From Pleurocapsales cyanobacterium LEGE 10410 (GTDB lineage Bacteria > Cyanobacteriota > Cyanobacteriia > Cyanobacteriales > Xenococcaceae), in the NCBI GenBank assembly GCA_015207195.1, contig JADEXJ010000028.1, forward strand, positions 1-51,778: a stretch of 51,778 nucleotides of DNA, written 5' to 3'. The notes beneath the pieces are model-generated. The model worked only from the letters and a program-made list of their open reading frames with translations. It made no database searches and was not told the origin of the DNA. This document shows, in pieces, positions 1-7,183 of the stretch. How positions within the stretch are numbered: the stretch's first letter is position 1; the number at the start of each line of letters is the position of its first letter. The translations under genes and the position numbers were made by a program.

Positions 1-21
1 GATTAGGACACTTTCTCAAAT

Positions 22-143
22 TACTACTTCCTACTTCCTACTTCCTACTTCTGAGACAGTTGCGTTGGGCGGGTTCCCCGACTTGAGCAAACTGTCGAAC
101 CCGAAGGGCTACTTCCTACTTCCTACTCCCTACTCCCTACTTA
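22..143. repeat. Heptamer repeat arrays flanking a hairpin element
   Basis: Two arrays of the heptamer CTACTTC/CTACTCC (about 22-52 and 109-143) flank a GC-rich inverted repeat: CGGGTTC at 70-76 pairs with GAACCCG at 97-103, and inner GAC pairs with GTC. Such short tandemly repeated heptamers (STRR) are known from cyanobacterial genomes. The second array ends directly at the stop codon of the minus-strand gene that starts at 1361. Confidence 0.8.
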
Positions 144-1361
144 TTATTCAGGTTCAATACTTATCAACGCTCCATTTTGCTCATCTGTCAAAACATATAG
201 CCCGCCGTCGGGACTTTGCCGTACATCGCGCACACGCTGACCAATTGAAATAGATTCTTCGCCGAGGATATTGCCTTCTCCGTCCAAGTCAATCCGTCGC
301 ACATCGCGAGAAACTAGTCCTCCTGCAAATAGATCTCCCTGCCATTGGCTAAAGCGATCGCTGCTGTAAAATGCCAATCCCGAAGGAGCGATCGATGGTG
401 TCCAAACTACTTTGGGTTCTGGTACATCGGGGCGGGAACTAACCTCGGAAACTCTGCCACCAGTGTATTCATCACTGTAGCTAACTTCGGGCCAACCATA
501 GTTTTCTCCCGCCTGCATCAAGTTTAGTTCGTCACCGCCTCTAGAGCCGTGTTCGTGTGACCAAACGCGATCGCTATTTGGATTGATCGTCATTCCCTGA
601 ATATTACGGTGTCCGTAACTCCAGATTGCGTCATTCGCCTCGGCATCATCGACGAAGGGATTATCTGGGGGAATCGAGCCATCATCATTGAGACGCACCA
701 CCGAACCAAGATGGGAATTGAGGTTTTGAGCCTGATTGCGGATATTTTCGCCGTTGAGTTGAATGGGAGGATTACCTCCATCACCGATCGCTACCAGCAT
801 GGTATTATCTGGCAGCCAGGTAATCCGCGAACCAAAGTGTTGACCCGATGGTTTGAGAGGGCTAACTTCAAAAATATCTTCCCAGTTTTGCAAGCTGGTT
901 CCATCAAAAACCGCTCTCGCTACTTTGGTATGGTTTGCCTGATTAGTACCGTCGGAATAAGTAAAGTAGACCAGTTGATTTGACTCAAAGTTGGGATGGA
1001 GAGAAACATCCATTAAACCCCCTTGATTGACGGCAAAAACTTGGGGAACACCCGCAATCGGCTCTAAGTCTAATTCTCCATTTCTGACAATTCTCAGCCG
1101 TCCTGGTCTTTCGGTAATTAGTATTGAACCGTCAGGTAGCCACGCCATCCCCCAAGGACGCTCTAATCCTTCGGTAATGGTTGTAGTGCTAAAATTACTC
1201 GCCACCGCAACATTGCGATCGGATAATATAGGGCTATTTGATGATGAGCCATTGGTGTTGGAGGCAGAAGTAGATTCTTCTAACACCGAACAACTTACTG
1301 CGGTTAGCAATATGCTTGATAATAATGCCATGTTAATCTGGCGTTTAATAATACTTTTCAT
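144..1361 (-). CDS. PQQ-dependent sugar dehydrogenase family lipoprotein
   Basis: A 405-residue protein of the glucose/sorbosone dehydrogenase (soluble PQQ, YliI-like) beta-propeller family, which oxidises aldose sugars outside the cytoplasm. After a basic hydrophobic leader, C24 in LTAVSC could be lipidated, although Ala rather than Leu sits at -3. Family motifs are clear: RPWGMAWLPDGSILITER near residue 68, HFGSRITWLPD and AIGDGG in the middle, then YGHRNIQGM and HEHGSRGGDELN, a region that in relatives carries the active-site histidine and cofactor contacts. The length is normal for the family. It lies alone on the minus strand. Whether PQQ is truly bound cannot be told from the sequence; many cyanobacteria lack PQQ synthesis. 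Confidence 0.9.
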   Translation of the reverse strand: MKSIIKRQINMALLSSILLTAVSCSVLEESTSASNTNGSSSNSPILSDRNVAVASNFSTTTITEGLERPWGMAWLPDGSILITERPGRLRIVRNGELDLEPIAGVPQVFAVNQGGLMDVSLHPNFESNQLVYFTYSDGTNQANHTKVARAVFDGTSLQNWEDIFEVSPLKPSGQHFGSRITWLPDNTMLVAIGDGGNPPIQLNGENIRNQAQNLNSHLGSVVRLNDDGSIPPDNPFVDDAEANDAIWSYGHRNIQGMTINPNSDRVWSHEHGSRGGDELNLMQAGENYGWPEVSYSDEYTGGRVSEVSSRPDVPEPKVVWTPSIAPSGLAFYSSDRFSQWQGDLFAGGLVSRDVRRIDLDGEGNILGEESISIGQRVRDVRQSPDGGLYVLTDEQNGALISIEPE

Positions 1362-2020
1362 AACTATCTAAATGCGTGGGGAACCACACGATGCGAAAGT
1401 CGCCAGAAGACGCTCTGCGCGATCGCGTTTTCCATGAGGTTGATCGCCCGACAACAATATTTTTGAAAGTGCTTTGGTATGGATTCAAACTGAGTCATGT
1501 CTTTATCCTAAAAGATAAAAATGACAGAGATGTGACGGTTGATTGAACATAGATATTTTTCAGTATGAAAGGCACTAAAAAAACTTTGAGATGAGAACCC
1601 AAAGCGTAGGGCGATATTGGCGATCGCTAGATTTTGCTTTCTTGGTAATTCCTTGGCTCGTTTCATATTATTTTAAGCAAAGATAGAAAATTATCACAAG
1701 CGTAAGCTCGATAAACTTTTAGCAAGACCACCACAGACTGTAATCGTCCTACAGGGTTAGGGGGTTAGAGGCATTAGTAACAAGTTAAGGGACTACGTTG
1801 TTTGTCAACTGGTTTTCAGTAGCAAGTTTCGTATAATTTCTCGCTGTAATGCGTCAAGTGAGTCGATCGAACTAAAAATTGATAATTTGCTCGCTCTACT
1901 GAGAGAACATGGGCTATAAAGTTAATGGGTTTCGAGCTTTACATCAAGCTGGGGAAGAGTTAAAACGACTACTGTAATCAAATCTTTAAGATTGACAAAC
2001 TCAGTTTGAAGCAATGCCTA
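1362..2020. other. Spacer with possible gene remnant
   Basis: This 659-bp spacer between the divergent dehydrogenase and moxR genes holds the promoters of both. No complete gene is visible. The only coding-like stretch is the broken frame at 1815-1977, listed separately. Confidence 0.5.
1815..1977 (+). pseudogene. Frameshifted C-terminal fragment of an unknown small gene
   Basis: Reading from about 1815, one frame encodes IELKIDNLLALLREHG and stops at once. Removing one G from the GGG at 1911-1913 continues it into YKVNGFRALHQAGEELKRLL and a TAA at 1975-1977. The joined product looks protein-like (amphipathic, charged), so a single-base frameshift in a small gene or gene tail is the simplest reading. 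No family is recognised and no convincing start was found. It could also be chance. Confidence 0.35.
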
Positions 2021-2965
2021 ATGCCAAATAATTCTTTACCCAACAACTTAAGTCAAAAAATAGATGAGATCGTTATTGGTCAATCGTCTCTAATCAAGCA
2101 ATTACTGGTTGCATTACTCAGTGGCGGTCATGTCATTATTGAAGGCGTACCAGGAACGGGTAAAACCCTACTAGTAAAAGTATTATCAAAATTCATAGCT
2201 GCAAATTTTCGGCGTATCCAGTTAACCCCCGATATTCTTCCCTCAGATATTTTGGGAACAAACATTTTCGATTTAAACAGTCGCGATTTTATTCTGAAGA
2301 AAGGTCCAATCTTTACTGAGATTTTGTTAGCGGACGAGATTAACCGTACTCCTCCCAAAACTCAATCCGCTTTACTCGAAGCAATGGAAGAGCAACAGAT
2401 TACCCTTGATGGAGAAACTATGCTTTTGCCTCCGTTGTTTTGGGTCATTGCTACACAAAACTCTCTAGAATTTGAAGGGACGTATCCTCTACCCGAAGCA
2501 CAGCTAGATCGCTTTTTGTTCAAGCTTTTGGTCAACTATCCTGTCAAGGATGCTGAAAAACAGATGTTGGTTAATGCACAACAGGGATTTAAGGCGAATT
2601 CAGACTTAAATTTGATTAAGTCGATCGCTACTGTAGAAGATATCCTAATCTTGAGAAAAGAAGTACAACAGGTTCAGGTGGAGCATAATATTCTCGATTA
2701 TTTGCTCAATTTGGTCGAGCGTACCCGCCAGCATCCTGACTTAGTTTTGGGTGCCTCCCCCCGATCTGCTGTAGCCTGGTTGAATGCTAGCAAAGCCAAT
2801 GCTTGTTTGTCGGGACGAGATTATGTTACCCCCGATGATGTCAAAGAAGTTGCTGCACCACTATTACGCCACCGATTAATCCTCAAACCCGAAGCACAGT
2901 TGGATAATGTTGGCATCGAAGAAACGATCGCCTCTATACTCAAGCAAATATCCGTACCCAGGTAA
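2021..2965 (+). CDS. MoxR-type AAA+ ATPase
   Basis: A MoxR-family AAA+ ATPase (AAA_3 followed by a lid domain), thought to act as a chaperone that assembles or activates partner proteins. From the ATG at 2021 it has 314 residues. Walker A GVPGTGKT lies near 42-49, Walker B LLADE near 102-106, and the sensor region FWVIATQNSLEFEGTYPLPEAQ follows, all intact. An in-frame TTG at 2006 is possible but the ATG is preferred. It is first in a three-gene run with a methyltransferase and a DUF58 protein. MoxR next to DUF58 is the standard pairing across bacteria, which supports a joint function. Confidence 0.92.
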   Translation: MPNNSLPNNLSQKIDEIVIGQSSLIKQLLVALLSGGHVIIEGVPGTGKTLLVKVLSKFIAANFRRIQLTPDILPSDILGTNIFDLNSRDFILKKGPIFTEILLADEINRTPPKTQSALLEAMEEQQITLDGETMLLPPLFWVIATQNSLEFEGTYPLPEAQLDRFLFKLLVNYPVKDAEKQMLVNAQQGFKANSDLNLIKSIATVEDILILRKEVQQVQVEHNILDYLLNLVERTRQHPDLVLGASPRSAVAWLNASKANACLSGRDYVTPDDVKEVAAPLLRHRLILKPEAQLDNVGIEETIASILKQISVPR

Positions 2966-2988
2966 TTTGTTGTCTATCTTTGATACTC

Positions 2989-3795
2989 ATGGATTATATT
3001 CACGGCTATTCGGATGCAGAACAAATAAGACTGATTGAGCAAGCAGAATATTGGCAAGAGAAGCTAATTCTCAAAGATCTCAACTATCAGGCTGGAGAAA
3101 GTTTGTTAGAGATCGGCTGTGGTGCTGGTGCAGTGTTGGGTATCTTGGGACGGGCTTTCCCTGGCTTAAGATTGGCGGGAATCGATTTATCAGATAAGCA
3201 AATTGAATATGCCAAAAATCATCTTGGTAATCTCAATCTTAGCAATCTAGATCTTCGAGTAGGAGATGCAGCCAGGTTACCCTGGCAAAATAACCAGTTT
3301 GATCGCCTATATGCCATCTGGTTTTTGGAACATCTTCCAGATCCTTTACAGGTTCTCCAAGAAGCAAACAGAGTTCTCAAGCCTGGGGGAACAATTACCC
3401 TAACCGAAACCGACTATCGTACGATCTTGATTACCCCTGAATCGAGTGATTATCGCTATTTGATGGATTCTCTATGTGAACTACTGCTGCAAGCCAAAGG
3501 GAATCCTTACATGGGACAGTCTTTGGCAACATTACTTAATCAAGCTGGGTTTGAGCGTGTAAACAATCAACCAGTTTCGTTTCATTACGCTCATTGTTTG
3601 AACAGCGAGGAACTAAGAGGATTTATTGAGTATGTATACTCCTGGTTGGCACCGATAGTCGATCGCGCAGTTATTAACTTAGGCAAAGATCGGCAAAAAC
3701 TTCAGGCTGGGTTAGATTGGTTTGGAAGTATTAGCGATCGCGATGATGGTGCGGTTTCGGCTACGATCTATCGCGCTCATGCAACTATTAAATAG
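2989..3795 (+). CDS. Class I SAM-dependent methyltransferase
   Basis: A 268-residue Rossmann-fold methyltransferase of the UbiE/Methyltransf_11 type. SAM-binding motif I is LLEIGCGAGA near residues 39-48, with acidic motif II GIDLS, then GDAARLPW and the motif LEHLPDPLQVLQEANRVL. The substrate is unknown. The ATG at 2989 is chosen over an in-frame TTG at 2980. It sits 23 bp after moxR and 17 bp before the DUF58 gene, so the three are probably co-transcribed. Small-molecule and protein substrates are both possible. Confidence 0.88.
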   Translation: MDYIHGYSDAEQIRLIEQAEYWQEKLILKDLNYQAGESLLEIGCGAGAVLGILGRAFPGLRLAGIDLSDKQIEYAKNHLGNLNLSNLDLRVGDAARLPWQNNQFDRLYAIWFLEHLPDPLQVLQEANRVLKPGGTITLTETDYRTILITPESSDYRYLMDSLCELLLQAKGNPYMGQSLATLLNQAGFERVNNQPVSFHYAHCLNSEELRGFIEYVYSWLAPIVDRAVINLGKDRQKLQAGLDWFGSISDRDDGAVSATIYRAHATIK

Positions 3796-3812
3796 TTTGG
3801 TCTGGTTAAATT

Positions 3813-5120
3813 ATGATTCCATCTCGAAGATGTTATGTGCTATTAACCGTAGGTGGCTTGGGTGCTGCACTGCTAGATGTTCTAGTAGATCGCCAGATTA
3901 GTCTAAATTTTTTGCGGTTTTACGATCTGGCATTATTAGTAGCAACTATTGTCGATGCCTCGCAGATTAAAAAAAGTGCGGTGGAGGTAACACGTCAAGA
4001 GATTCAACGTCTTTCAGTAGGCAGAGATAACCCCATCGAATTAACAGTCAAATCTGGTCAACAACAAGCGATCGCTCGTCTTCGAGATGCTTTTCCCCAA
4101 GAGTTTACCGTAGATACCGATACCTTAGAAGTTGACTTGTCGCCCAACAGTACAGAAGAACTAAAATATATCATTCATCCCGACAGCCGTGGAAAATATG
4201 AGTGGGGGGATATTCAAGTACGTCAGTTAGGTAAGCTTGGCTTAACTTGGCGAGATTGGAAAATACCAGCCAAACAGAAAGTAACCGTCTATCCCGACTT
4301 AATTGGCTTGAGAGAACTTTCAATTCGTCTCACCCTAGAAAATAGTGGTGCAATGCGTCAGGCGCGAAGACTAGGGAACGGTACAGAGTTTGCCGAACTA
4401 CGAGAATATCGTACGGGAGAAGATATTCGCCTGATTGACTGGAAAGCTACGGCACGTCGCGATCGCCCTGTGGTGAGAGTATTGGAACCAGAACAAGAAC
4501 AAACCCTATTTATTTTATTAGATCGGGGACGTTTGATGACTGCCAGGGTCAATGGCTTAAAACGTTTTGACTGGGGCTTAAACGCTACTTTATCTTTAGC
4601 TATGGCGGGATTGAGTCGCGGAGATAAAGTCGGGGTTGCAGTCTTCGATCGCGATGTCACTACCTGGATTCCTCCCGAAAGAGGCAACCATCATTTATCC
4701 AAACTAGTCGATCGCCTGACCCCCATCCAACCAGTGTTATTAGAACCAGATTACCTCGGTGCAGTAACCAAAGTAATCACCCAACAAACTCGACGGGCTT
4801 TAGTAGTCGTAATTACAGATTTGGTTGACGTAACCGCCTCTAGCGAGTTACTCGGCGCAATGATTCGTCTGACTCCCCGCTATCTTCCTTTTTGCGTCAC
4901 CCTAAACGATCCGATAGTAGAGCGGATTGCCCATGCCTCTACAGATAATATTCAAGATACCTATGCTCGTGCGGTAGCCTTAGATTTGTTGGCACAACGT
5001 CAGGTAGCCTTTGCCAAATTGAGACAGAGAGGGGTCTTAGTCTTAGATGCCCCCTGCGATCGCGTCGGTGAGGAGTTGGTCGATCGCTACCTACAGCTAA
5101 AAGCCCGTAATCTCTTATGA
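3813..5120 (+). CDS. DUF58 domain protein
   Basis: A 435-residue DUF58 protein, the usual partner of MoxR ATPases. Two hydrophobic segments near the N terminus (about residues 8-27 and 34-50) suggest a membrane anchor. The DUF58 signature follows as REYRTGEDIRLIDWKATARR, then a vWA-like core with LFILLDRGRLM in the place of the metal-site start. The canonical DxSxS is altered to DRGRL, so metal binding is uncertain. It is the last gene of the moxR operon. Family members are suspected to work in envelope or stress functions; the exact role is unknown. Confidence 0.9.
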   Translation: MIPSRRCYVLLTVGGLGAALLDVLVDRQISLNFLRFYDLALLVATIVDASQIKKSAVEVTRQEIQRLSVGRDNPIELTVKSGQQQAIARLRDAFPQEFTVDTDTLEVDLSPNSTEELKYIIHPDSRGKYEWGDIQVRQLGKLGLTWRDWKIPAKQKVTVYPDLIGLRELSIRLTLENSGAMRQARRLGNGTEFAELREYRTGEDIRLIDWKATARRDRPVVRVLEPEQEQTLFILLDRGRLMTARVNGLKRFDWGLNATLSLAMAGLSRGDKVGVAVFDRDVTTWIPPERGNHHLSKLVDRLTPIQPVLLEPDYLGAVTKVITQQTRRALVVVITDLVDVTASSELLGAMIRLTPRYLPFCVTLNDPIVERIAHASTDNIQDTYARAVALDLLAQRQVAFAKLRQRGVLVLDAPCDRVGEELVDRYLQLKARNLL

Positions 5121-5167
5121 TTTGACTAGGCATAGTCGTTCTAGTTAATTCCTTGATAATTTAGGTT

Positions 5168-5210
5168 ATCGTTTCGCCCTAAAGGGTACACCTTCGGATA
5201 AGGGAATAGG
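5168..5210. repeat. Degenerate copy of a palindromic dispersed repeat
   Basis: CCCTAAAGGG and the CCTTCGG...AAGGG block resemble the perfect 53-bp repeat found at 25960-26012 and 34787-34839. It lies between convergent genes and could also fold as a terminator. Confidence 0.5.
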
Positions 5211-5245
5211 GGACAACAAACAGTACATATTTTCGTATGGTTTTA

Positions 5246-5318
5246 TTACTTGCTACTTTCTACTCCCTACTCCCTACTTCCTACTTCCTACTCCCTACTT
5301 CCTACTCCCTACTTCCTA
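5246..5318. repeat. Heptamer repeat array (STRR)
   Basis: About nine to ten tandem copies of CTACTTC/CTACTCC run into the stop codon of the minus-strand gene ending at 5319. On the transcript this is a GGAAGTA/GGGAGTA array right after the stop. Confidence 0.85.
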
Positions 5319-7037
5319 TCACTGCCGTTGCCAGTTCATAATATCCCAAGTTCGCATATCCCAGGCAGTCGGCTCGTAGCCCGTCAAACTATTGCTAAAA
5401 GCCATGACATCAGCCCGATGAACCAAGGGAATTACTACCGCATTTTCAATCAACAGATCGTTCATCTCAATAAATAGCTGTTCGCGTTGTTCGAGATTGA
5501 GTTCTTTACTCGCTGCTTGCCACAGGCGATCGTATTCGGGGTTGCAGTAGCGAGAATTATTGTCTCCAGACCAGTTGTTTTCCTGTTGCGGAATCTGCTC
5601 GCAGGTCATAAAGTTCATATAGGCAGCAGGATCGGGGCTGGTGTTGCCCGTGGTGTACATCTGCAAATCGGCATAAAAATGTTCTACCGTGTCCTCATTA
5701 CTAGAATCACTAGAAAAATAAACGCTAGGATCGATACTTTTTAGCTCCACCCCAACTCCAATCGATTGTAATCCCTGCTTGACTACCTGCTGAGTTTTTT
5801 GCCGTAGAGGATTAACCGAAGTTTGAAACACGATTTGCATCTCAGTACCGTTTCGATCGCGAATCCCGTTACCGTTGGTGTCTTGCCACCCCGCTTTGTC
5901 TAGTAACTGCTTGGCTTGTTCAGGATCGTATTCATAGCTAGTGTTAGCAGAAGCATATTCTGGCGGAGCAACCAAAAAATTGGGAGTAGCCTTGCCCGTC
6001 ACACCGTATAGCTGCTCGGCAATCGTATCTCTGTCAACTGCTAGATCGAAGGCTTGGCGCACGTTGCGATCGCTCAAAAAGGGATGAGGAAAATCTACGC
6101 TCGAACGTTCTCCAGAAGGAGCTACCTGATTTGGATCGCTATGGTTGATAATTATGCGTTCCATCAGCGCGCCATAGTTAGACACCACTGCCCCCTGACC
6201 TGCTGCCTCTAGTTCTTCTAGTACAGGAGCTTCCACCTGAAGATTATAAGCAAAATCCGCATCTCCCGTCTGCAAGACTGCCCTAGCAGCAGAAGTAGCA
6301 TCCCCACCGCCTTTTAGCTCGATTCTTTCAAAACCTAACTGCTCCACTTGACGGAATTCGGGGTTTGGTTCGTAAATTACCGTATCCCCTGGTCTAAAAT
6401 CTACTACCCGATAACCTCCTGTGCCAATAGGTTGGAGATTAGCTGGTGCTTCCCTAGCATTTGCTCCACTATAAGGTTCGTAGATATGCTGGGGTAAGAT
6501 CATTCCCTCTGCACCTACAAAAACCAACGACCAAGCAGGGTTTACCTCTTTGAAGTTAACCTTAACCGTATAGTCATCAATTGCTTCGACGCTTTCTACC
6601 ACCTCATAAGTACCTGACGAGACTGCCCCTACTTGTGGATTACTGAGAAATTCATAGGTAAAAACCACATCTTCGGCGGTAAAGGGCATACCATCAGACC
6701 ATTTGACATCCTGTTTGAGTTTCCAGGTGACAGATTTACCATCCGCAGCCACGCCTCCGTTCTCTATCGTAGGAATTTCCGCAGCTAAGAAGGGAATTAG
6801 ATTACCCTCGTTATCATAGCTAGCTAAAGGTTCTAGGGTAATGCGACTGGCTTCTGCATCCTTAAACCCCGTGGAGAGATGGGGATTAAGGATTGTCGGT
6901 GCTTGCCAATAGAGTAATTTTAGGGTGCTGCTATTTTGTTGATTGCCAGAAGTACCCGATGGACTACCACAAGCATTAACTAAAATTATTAGACCTAAAG
7001 ATAGGCAACATCGATCGATAAACTTTTTAGCAATCAC
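5319..7037 (-). CDS. ABC transporter substrate-binding lipoprotein, peptide/nickel family (SBP_bac_5)
   Basis: A 572-residue family 5 extracellular solute-binding protein of the DppA/OppA class, which delivers oligopeptides or similar ligands to an ABC permease. The hydrophobic leader ends in LVNAC, so C23 should be lipidated. SBP_bac_5 features include WSDGMPFTAEDVVFTYEF near residue 115, LSDRNVRQAFDLAVDRDTIA in the middle, and a C-terminal YDRLWQAASKELNLEQR region. The GTG start is supported by GAGGGA about 9 nt upstream. No permease or ATPase gene is nearby, so the partners are elsewhere. The true ligand is unknown. Confidence 0.92.
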   Translation of the reverse strand: MIAKKFIDRCCLSLGLIILVNACGSPSGTSGNQQNSSTLKLLYWQAPTILNPHLSTGFKDAEASRITLEPLASYDNEGNLIPFLAAEIPTIENGGVAADGKSVTWKLKQDVKWSDGMPFTAEDVVFTYEFLSNPQVGAVSSGTYEVVESVEAIDDYTVKVNFKEVNPAWSLVFVGAEGMILPQHIYEPYSGANAREAPANLQPIGTGGYRVVDFRPGDTVIYEPNPEFRQVEQLGFERIELKGGGDATSAARAVLQTGDADFAYNLQVEAPVLEELEAAGQGAVVSNYGALMERIIINHSDPNQVAPSGERSSVDFPHPFLSDRNVRQAFDLAVDRDTIAEQLYGVTGKATPNFLVAPPEYASANTSYEYDPEQAKQLLDKAGWQDTNGNGIRDRNGTEMQIVFQTSVNPLRQKTQQVVKQGLQSIGVGVELKSIDPSVYFSSDSSNEDTVEHFYADLQMYTTGNTSPDPAAYMNFMTCEQIPQQENNWSGDNNSRYCNPEYDRLWQAASKELNLEQREQLFIEMNDLLIENAVVIPLVHRADVMAFSNSLTGYEPTAWDMRTWDIMNWQRQ

Positions 7038-7135
7038 TTATCATCCCTCTATTAGTTTTGAGCCTGGATGATATGATATTTTAGATCGTTTCAGTTAATA
7101 ATCAGTTCGGAGTTCAAAGTTAATTTTCTCTCTAC

Positions 7136-7182
7136 TCTTTACTTCCTACTCTCTACTCTCTACTTCCTACTCCCTACTCCTA
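7136..7182. repeat. Heptamer repeat array (STRR)
   Basis: Imperfect tandem CTACTTC/CTACTCC/CTACTCT units end one base before the stop codon of the minus-strand gene at 7184, the same placement as at 143 and 5318. Confidence 0.8.
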
Positions 7183-7183
7183 A

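Noticed and set aside
65-253. Short frame on the plus strand across the repeat at the window start
   Set aside because: It is made of repeat sequence and the antisense of the dehydrogenase gene.
22-7182. CRISPR array suggested by regular short repeats
   Set aside because: Heptamers are directly tandem, with no spacers and no cas genes.
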